Shown: positions 31,290 through 36,115 of the stretch, piece by piece
Position numbering within the stretch: the first letter of the stretch is position 1
How the letters are laid out: each line of letters begins with the position of its first letter
DNA from: Granulicatella elegans ATCC 700633
GTDB taxonomy: Bacteria > Bacillota > Bacilli > Lactobacillales > Aerococcaceae
Length of the DNA: 36,115 nucleotides
Assembly: GCF_000162475.2 (NCBI RefSeq)
Contig: NZ_KI391971.1
Coordinates: forward strand, 97,942-134,056
Direction: 5' to 3'
Translations under genes and position numbers: made by a program
The notes under the pieces: generated by a model
Seen by the model: only the letters and a program-made list of their open reading frames with translations
The model's database searches: none
Told to the model about the DNA's origin: nothing

Positions 31290-34109
31290 ATGGCGAAAGA
31301 TCAGATTATCGTTCGAGGAGCACGCTCCCATAATTTAAAAAATATTGATGTAACGATTCCAAGAGATCAATTAGTGGTAATTACAGGATTATCCGGTTCA
31401 GGGAAGAGTTCACTAGCTTTTGATACATTATATGCAGAAGGGCAAAGAAGATATGTAGAGAGTTTATCAGCTTATGCACGACAATTTTTAGGGCAAATGG
31501 ATAAACCAGATGTTGATAGTATTGATGGATTAAGTCCAGCAATTGCGATTGACCAAAAAACAACTTCTCGTAATCCTCGTTCAACTGTGGGAACAGTGAC
31601 GGAAATTAATGATTATTTGAGATTACTATATGCACGTGTAGGAAAACCGTATTGTCCAAATGACGGCACTCTAATTGAAAGTCAGTCAATTGAACAAATG
31701 GTGAATCGTGTAATGGAATTACCAGAAAGAACAAAAATTCAAATTTTAGCTCCGATTGTAAAAGGGAAAAAAGGAGAACATAAAAAGGTTTTCGAATCGA
31801 TTCAAAAAGACGGCTATATTCGTATTCGAGTAGATGGCGAAATGATGGGGACAACGGATGAAATTTCATTAGAAAAAAACAAAAAACATTCCATTGAAAT
31901 TGTTGTCGACCGTATTATTGTATCGGACAAGAGCCGTTCAAGATTATTCGATTCATTAGAAGCAGCGCTTCGTTTAGCAGAAGGGTATGCGATTGTCGAT
32001 GTCATTGGGCAAGAAGAAATCTTATTTAGTGAGCACTATGCTTGTCCTCATTGTGGATTTACCATTGGAGAATTAGAGCCACGTCTATTTTCATTCAATG
32101 CACCTTTTGGAGCTTGTCCGGAATGTGATGGATTAGGAATGAAATTAGAAGTGGATATCGATTTAGTCATTCCAGATAAAGAAAAAACATTAAATGAAGG
32201 AGCATTAGCGCCTTGGAATCCGATTAGTTCGAACTATTATCCAGAGATGCTACGTCAATTTTGTGAGCAGTTTAAAGTTCCAATGGATTTACCTTTTGAA
32301 AAATTAACACAGTCTCAGAAAAACCTAGTGTTATATGGTTCTGGAGACGCCACTTTCCATTTCCATTATGAAAATGAATTTGGTGGCGTTCGAGATGTGG
32401 ATGTACCTTTTGAAGGAGTCATTGTCAATGTGAAACGCCGTTACCATGAGACGAATAGCGATTATACTAGAGAACAAATGCGTCAATATATGACGGAATT
32501 ATCGTGTAAAGCTTGTCATGGACATCGTTTAAATAAACAGGCATTGGCAGTCAAAGTGAATCATAAACATATTAGTGAAGTATTAGAACTATCCGTTGAT
32601 GAAGAAATTGAATTTTTCAAAGACTTAACGTTATCTCCACAAGATGTACAAATTGCTGCTCCTATTTTAAAAGAAGTGCAATCTCGTTTAACATTCTTGA
32701 AAAATGTTGGTTTGCAATATTTAAACCTTAGCCGTGCAGCAGGAACTTTATCAGGGGGAGAAGCGCAACGAATTCGTTTAGCAACTCAAATTGGATCGAA
32801 TTTATCAGGAGTATTATATATTTTAGATGAACCATCGATTGGATTGCATCAAAGAGATAATGATCGATTAATTCAATCATTACAAAATATGCGTGATTTA
32901 GGAAATACATTAATTGTAGTAGAACACGATGAAGACACGATGAGAGCAGCAGATTACTTAATTGATATTGGACCAGGGGCAGGAGAATTTGGCGGACAAA
33001 TTATTGCTGCTGGAACGCCAAAAGAAGTGGAAAAAAATCCAAACTCATTGACGGGTCAATATTTATCAGGGAAAAAATCAATTGCCGTTCCAACGGAACG
33101 TAGAACAGAAGATAAAGGGTGGATTCACTTAAAAGGAGCCAGTGAAAATAACTTAAAATCTGTTAACGTCGATATTCCTTTAGGAAGATTAGTAGCCGTC
33201 ACAGGGGTTTCAGGTTCTGGAAAGAGCTCTCTTGTCAATGGAGTATTGAAAAAAGCTCTAGCAAGAGAAATTTCAAAATCAAAAGAAAAACCTGGAGCTT
33301 TTAAATCAATTGAAGGATATGAAGGATTAGATAAAATTATTGATATCGACCAAAGTCCAATTGGTCGTACCCCAAGAAGTAATCCAGCAACTTACACAAG
33401 TGTATTTGATGATATTCGTGACTTATTTGCAACGACTAATGAAGCAAAATTACGTGGCTATAAAAAAGGACGTTTTAGTTTCAATGTTAAAGGTGGACGA
33501 TGCGAAGCGTGTAAGGGAGACGGTATTTTAAAAATTGAAATGCATTTCCTACCAGATGTATACGTCCCTTGTGAAATTTGCCATGGTAGTCGTTATAATT
33601 CAGAAACATTGGAAGTCAAATATAAAGGAAAAAGTATTGCGGAAGTATTAGAAATGACGGTAGATGATGCGGTAGAATTTTTCCAAGCTGTTCCAAAAAT
33701 TAAACGAAAACTTCAAACGATTAAAGATGTTGGTTTAGGCTATGTGACTTTAGGACAATCCGCTACAACTTTATCGGGTGGAGAAGCACAACGGATGAAA
33801 TTAGCGAGTGAACTTCAACGAGTGTCTACAGGGAATACCTTTTATGTATTAGATGAGCCAACGACAGGGCTTCATACAGATGATATTGCTCGATTATTAG
33901 AAGTATTGAATCGTTTAGTAGAATCAGGGAATACTGTTTTAGTAATCGAACATAATTTGGATGTAATCAAAACGGCGGATTATATTATTGATATGGGACC
34001 AGAAGGTGGAAGTGGTGGAGGACTAGTAGTCGCTACTGGAACACCTGAAGAAGTTGCTCAAGTCAAAGGAAGCTTTACAGGACAATATTTGAAGAAAGTA
34101 TTGAAATAA
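31290..34109 (+). CDS. uvrA: Excinuclease ABC subunit A
   Basis: A 939-aa DNA-damage recognition ATPase of nucleotide excision repair. There are two ABC modules with Walker [10 protein letters not shown] (about 33-41) and GVSGSGKSS (about 640-648), and signatures LSGGEAQRI and LSGGEAQRM. The zinc-finger cysteines are present as CPHCG...CPECDG and CEACKGDG...CEICHG. The length is normal. GAGGAAG precedes the ATG. The gene is alone (no uvrB in the window), under a LexA box. Confidence 0.97.
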   Translation: MAKDQIIVRGARSHNLKNIDVTIPRDQLVVITGLSGSGKSSLAFDTLYAEGQRRYVESLSAYARQFLGQMDKPDVDSIDGLSPAIAIDQKTTSRNPRSTVGTVTEINDYLRLLYARVGKPYCPNDGTLIESQSIEQMVNRVMELPERTKIQILAPIVKGKKGEHKKVFESIQKDGYIRIRVDGEMMGTTDEISLEKNKKHSIEIVVDRIIVSDKSRSRLFDSLEAALRLAEGYAIVDVIGQEEILFSEHYACPHCGFTIGELEPRLFSFNAPFGACPECDGLGMKLEVDIDLVIPDKEKTLNEGALAPWNPISSNYYPEMLRQFCEQFKVPMDLPFEKLTQSQKNLVLYGSGDATFHFHYENEFGGVRDVDVPFEGVIVNVKRRYHETNSDYTREQMRQYMTELSCKACHGHRLNKQALAVKVNHKHISEVLELSVDEEIEFFKDLTLSPQDVQIAAPILKEVQSRLTFLKNVGLQYLNLSRAAGTLSGGEAQRIRLATQIGSNLSGVLYILDEPSIGLHQRDNDRLIQSLQNMRDLGNTLIVVEHDEDTMRAADYLIDIGPGAGEFGGQIIAAGTPKEVEKNPNSLTGQYLSGKKSIAVPTERRTEDKGWIHLKGASENNLKSVNVDIPLGRLVAVTGVSGSGKSSLVNGVLKKALAREISKSKEKPGAFKSIEGYEGLDKIIDIDQSPIGRTPRSNPATYTSVFDDIRDLFATTNEAKLRGYKKGRFSFNVKGGRCEACKGDGILKIEMHFLPDVYVPCEICHGSRYNSETLEVKYKGKSIAEVLEMTVDDAVEFFQAVPKIKRKLQTIKDVGLGYVTLGQSATTLSGGEAQRMKLASELQRVSTGNTFYVLDEPTTGLHTDDIARLLEVLNRLVESGNTVLVIEHNLDVIKTADYIIDMGPEGGSGGGLVVATGTPEEVAQVKGSFTGQYLKKVLK

Positions 34110-34117
34110 TTAGAATG

Positions 34118-34162
34118 AAAGACTTTAGAAATTATGGAAGTAGTAGTTTCTAAAGTCTTTTT
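34118..34162 (+). terminator. Terminator of uvrA
   Basis: A 14-bp perfect stem (AAAGACTTTAGAAA / TTTCTAAAGTCTTT) with a 15-nt loop and further T. Confidence 0.88.
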
Positions 34163-34239
34163 CGTATTAAAAACTAATGGATTATGAGAAAAGTCGGTAG
34201 ATAGATAAGAATTCTGTGAAAGTTTGGTAAAATCAGTAA

Positions 34240-34277
34240 TTAAAGCGTTTACACAAAAAATACCCTAGTTCTAGAAT
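34240..34277 (+). promoter_or_regulatory. Promoter with CcpA cre site
   Basis: TTTACA (34248-34253), 18-bp spacer, TAGAAT (34272-34277). TTAAAGCGTTTACA (34240-34253) matches the cre consensus TGWAARCGYTWNCW at 13 of 14 positions and overlaps the -35, so carbon catabolite repression is likely. Confidence 0.72.
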
Positions 34278-34307
34278 GAAGGTATCAAATTTAAAGGGGA
34301 TGGAAAT

Positions 34308-34412
34308 ATGGCACGGAAAAATTTGAAACATCAAATTATTGCCGGGTTGTCAACAACCTTATTATTAGGGATGCTTGTAGTCAATCCAGTCTTTTCTAAT
34401 AACAAGTCATAG
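34308..34412 (+). CDS. 34-residue exported peptide or signal-peptide stub of a lost gene
   Basis: A 34-codon frame with a good AAAGGGGATGG ribosome site behind a clean promoter. It encodes a Lys-rich start (MARKNLKHQ), a hydrophobic core (LSTTLLLGMLVV) and a short polar end (NNKS). This is a complete signal peptide with almost nothing after it. Either it is a small secreted peptide, or the mature part of a catabolite-repressed surface protein was lost, perhaps when the adjacent metE DNA entered. I do not recognise a family. Confidence 0.5.
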   Translation: MARKNLKHQIIAGLSTTLLLGMLVVNPVFSNNKS

Positions 34413-34486
34413 TCACTTATAAGAATTACTAATAACGCGTTTTACCAGTCTAACTAAAATACAGCTATAAAACAAGATACACAAAG

Positions 34487-34520
34487 GATTTGAGGCATTT
34501 TTCTCAGGTCTTTTTCTTTT
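34487..34520 (+). terminator. Terminator before metE
   Basis: An 8-bp stem (GATTTGAG / CTCAGGTC, two G-U pairs) with an 8-nt loop followed by TTTTTCTTTT. It separates the short peptide transcript from metE. Confidence 0.65.
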
Positions 34521-34532
34521 GTTTAAAACAGA

Positions 34533-34553
34533 GATATAGTTTCAAACTATATC
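34533..34553 (+). promoter_or_regulatory. MtaR/MetR-type operator (Met box)
   Basis: A perfect 21-bp palindrome around a central C (arms GATATAGTTT and AAACTATATC). Its core TATAGTTTCAAACTATA is the site known for the LysR-type methionine regulator MtaR/MetR upstream of metE in streptococci. It lies about 20 bp upstream of the metE -35. Confidence 0.82.
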
Positions 34554-34572
34554 AAAGCCTAATTTTTTACAA

Positions 34573-34602
34573 TTATACAGATGATTTCTTTTCTGTTAAG
34601 AT
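34573..34602 (+). promoter_or_regulatory. metE promoter
   Basis: TTATAC (34573-34578), 18-bp spacer, extended -10 TGTTAAGAT (hexamer 34597-34602). The poor -35 close to the upstream operator is what is expected of a promoter activated by a LysR-type regulator. Confidence 0.62.
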
Positions 34603-34633
34603 AGTTTCAACAACAAATTTTGGAGGACACATC

Positions 34634-36115
34634 ATGTCAACTACAATCATCGGTTTCCCACGTTTGGGCGAATTCCGCGAATTAAAATTTACAACTGAAA
34701 AATACTTTAGAAAAGAAATCTCAGAAGAAGAACTCTTGGAAGCCGCAAAAGGCTTGCGTGCTAAACACTGGAACATTGTCAAAGAAAAAGGCATCACTGA
34801 AATCCCATCAAATGACTTTTCTCACTATGATAACTTCCTAGATGCAGCTTTCCTTTTCAACGTGGTACCTGCTTCAGTTCAAAACTTGGACTTGTCTGAC
34901 CTTGAGCGCTACTTCGCTTTGGGTCGTGGTTACCAAGGAGAAAAAGGAGACGTTCGCGCCCTTCCAATGAAGAAATGGTTCAACACCAACTACCACTACA
35001 TCGTTCCTAAATTTGAAAAAGACACTCAAGTCAAACTTGCAGGTCACAAGATTTTTGATGAGTTCCAAGAAGCAAAAGAACTTGGATTGAACACTCGCCC
35101 AGTTCTTGTAGGTCCATTCACTTTCCTTCAACTGTCAGACTTTGAAGAAGGTGTGAAAGCAGAAGACTTCGTAGACAGCTTAGTAGCTGCCTACCAAGAA
35201 GTTTTTGCAAAATTGGCTGAACTTGGTGCGACTCGTATCCAACTCGACGAAGCTGCTCTTGTAAAAGATTTGACAGCTGAAGAAAAAGCTCTCTTCTTGA
35301 ACCTCTACAACAAACTTTTGGCTGATAAAAAAGGTCTTGAAGTCTTGCTTCAAACTTACTTCGGTGATGTTCGTGACGTTTACGCTGACCTTGTGAACTT
35401 GCCAGTAGATGCTATCGGTCTTGACTTCGTTGAAGGTAAGAAAACTCTTGAACTCGTTAAAGGTGGCTTCCCAGCTGACAAGACTCTTTATGCAGGTATT
35501 GTTAATGGTAAGAACATCTGGCGTAACAATTACGAAAAGAGCTTGGCTATTCTTGAGCAAATTCCAGCTGAAAACATTGTCTTGACAAGCTCATGCTCAC
35601 TTCTTCATGTGCCGTTTACAACTGCTAATGAGGAATTTGAACCAGCTATCTTGAACCACTTTGCTTTTGCAGTTGAAAAATTAGATGAGATTCGTGATTT
35701 GGATGCTATCCGTAATGGTCAAGGTGAAGAAGCACTTGCAGCCAACAAAGAACTCTTTGCGACTGAGCGTGTTGGTGAAAATGCTGAACTTCGTGCGCGT
35801 ATCGCTGGTTTGACTGATGCAGACTACACTCGTTTGCCAGCATTTGCAGAACGTGAAGCCATCCAAGAAGAAGCTTTCAAACTTCCAGCTCTTCCAACAA
35901 CAACTATCGGTTCATTCCCTCAAACTAAAGAAGTTCGTGCGAAACGTTTGGCTTACCGTAAAGGTGAATTGTCTCAAGAAGAGTACGATGCTTTCCTTGC
36001 TGAAACAATCGATGAATGGATCAAATGGCAAGAAGATATCGACTTTGATGTCCTTGTTCACGGTGAGTTCGAGCGTAATGACATGGTTGAGTACTTCGGT
36101 CAAAACTTGTCAGGT
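34634..36115 (+). CDS. metE: Cobalamin-independent methionine synthase (partial, right edge)
   Basis: 494 codons are visible of a protein normally about 750 long; the gene runs off the window. MetE transfers a methyl group from 5-methyltetrahydropteroyltriglutamate to homocysteine. Seen here are the N-terminal barrel ([30 protein letters not shown]) and the start of the catalytic domain ([17 protein letters not shown]); the zinc ligands lie beyond the edge. The sequence reads like Streptococcus MetE almost word for word as I remember it. Codons favour ttc, aac, gac and cgt, and the G+C is visibly higher than in uvrA next door, all pointing to recent transfer. TTGGAGG precedes the ATG. Confidence 0.95.
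   Translation, partial: MSTTIIGFPRLGEFRELKFTTEKYFRKEISEEELLEAAKGLRAKHWNIVKEKGITEIPSNDFSHYDNFLDAAFLFNVVPASVQNLDLSDLERYFALGRGYQGEKGDVRALPMKKWFNTNYHYIVPKFEKDTQVKLAGHKIFDEFQEAKELGLNTRPVLVGPFTFLQLSDFEEGVKAEDFVDSLVAAYQEVFAKLAELGATRIQLDEAALVKDLTAEEKALFLNLYNKLLADKKGLEVLLQTYFGDVRDVYADLVNLPVDAIGLDFVEGKKTLELVKGGFPADKTLYAGIVNGKNIWRNNYEKSLAILEQIPAENIVLTSSCSLLHVPFTTANEEFEPAILNHFAFAVEKLDEIRDLDAIRNGQGEEALAANKELFATERVGENAELRARIAGLTDADYTRLPAFAEREAIQEEAFKLPALPTTTIGSFPQTKEVRAKRLAYRKGELSQEEYDAFLAETIDEWIKWQEDIDFDVLVHGEFERNDMVEYFGQNLSG

Overview
The window comes from a low-GC Gram-positive bacterium of the order Lactobacillales. Evidence: 5S and tRNA sequences of lactobacillal type, Shine-Dalgarno sites near AAGGAGG throughout, A/T-rich codons, PurR/LexA/CcpA-type regulatory sites, and three proteins with choline-binding (CW_binding) repeats. 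An oral commensal such as Granulicatella or a close relative fits best, but the genus is a guess. The right-hand end (metE) looks like DNA acquired from Streptococcus.

Layout. (1) 1-671: end of an rRNA operon (23S 3' end, 5S, tRNA-Asn, tRNA-Thr, terminator). (2) 763-3924: four-gene operon: PPP-type phosphoesterase, CPBP membrane protease, NarL-type sensor kinase and response regulator. (3) 3992-4173: a TPP riboswitch with a terminator but no thiamine gene behind it. (4) 4384-5940: choline-binding protein with a SEC10/PgrA-like C-terminal domain. (5) 6041-17448: a gene set apparently run by one LacI-family repressor (14097-15092). Three promoters carry nearly the same operator (TGACAnCGGTGTCA) just downstream of the -10. 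They drive a PP2C phosphatase plus galT; a DUF1868 2H phosphoesterase, binding-protein ABC transporter and MgtC-like protein; and a YSIRK-type surface beta-helix protein with choline-binding repeats. (6) 17662-20210: AdcCB zinc transporter genes and an AEC-family permease. (7) 20232-23496: a 944-residue choline-binding protein flanked by two inverted copies of a ~168-bp cruciform-forming repeat. (8) 23502-28092, minus strand: purR, ASCH protein, HAD phosphatase, HD phosphohydrolase, lipL. (9) 28278-34109: VanRS-like two-component system, exonuclease III, and uvrA with a LexA box. (10) 34240-36115: a CcpA-site promoter driving a 34-codon exported-peptide ORF or gene stub, then metE (cut by the window edge) preceded by a streptococcal-type MtaR/MetR operator.

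The most interesting unit is region 5. A surface beta-helix protein, an organophosphate/iron-type importer, a 2H phosphodiesterase, a PP2C-like phosphatase and a sugar-1-phosphate uridylyltransferase share one operator. This suggests coordinated capture and use of a phosphorylated host or bacterial glycan; the substrate is inferred, not shown. The gene set resembles the pneumococcal neighbourhood around PfbA as I recall it, but here the surface protein is choline-anchored and galE is absent. The second notable item is the inverted-repeat pair around the 944-residue protein, whose hairpins differ between copies in ways that keep base pairing.
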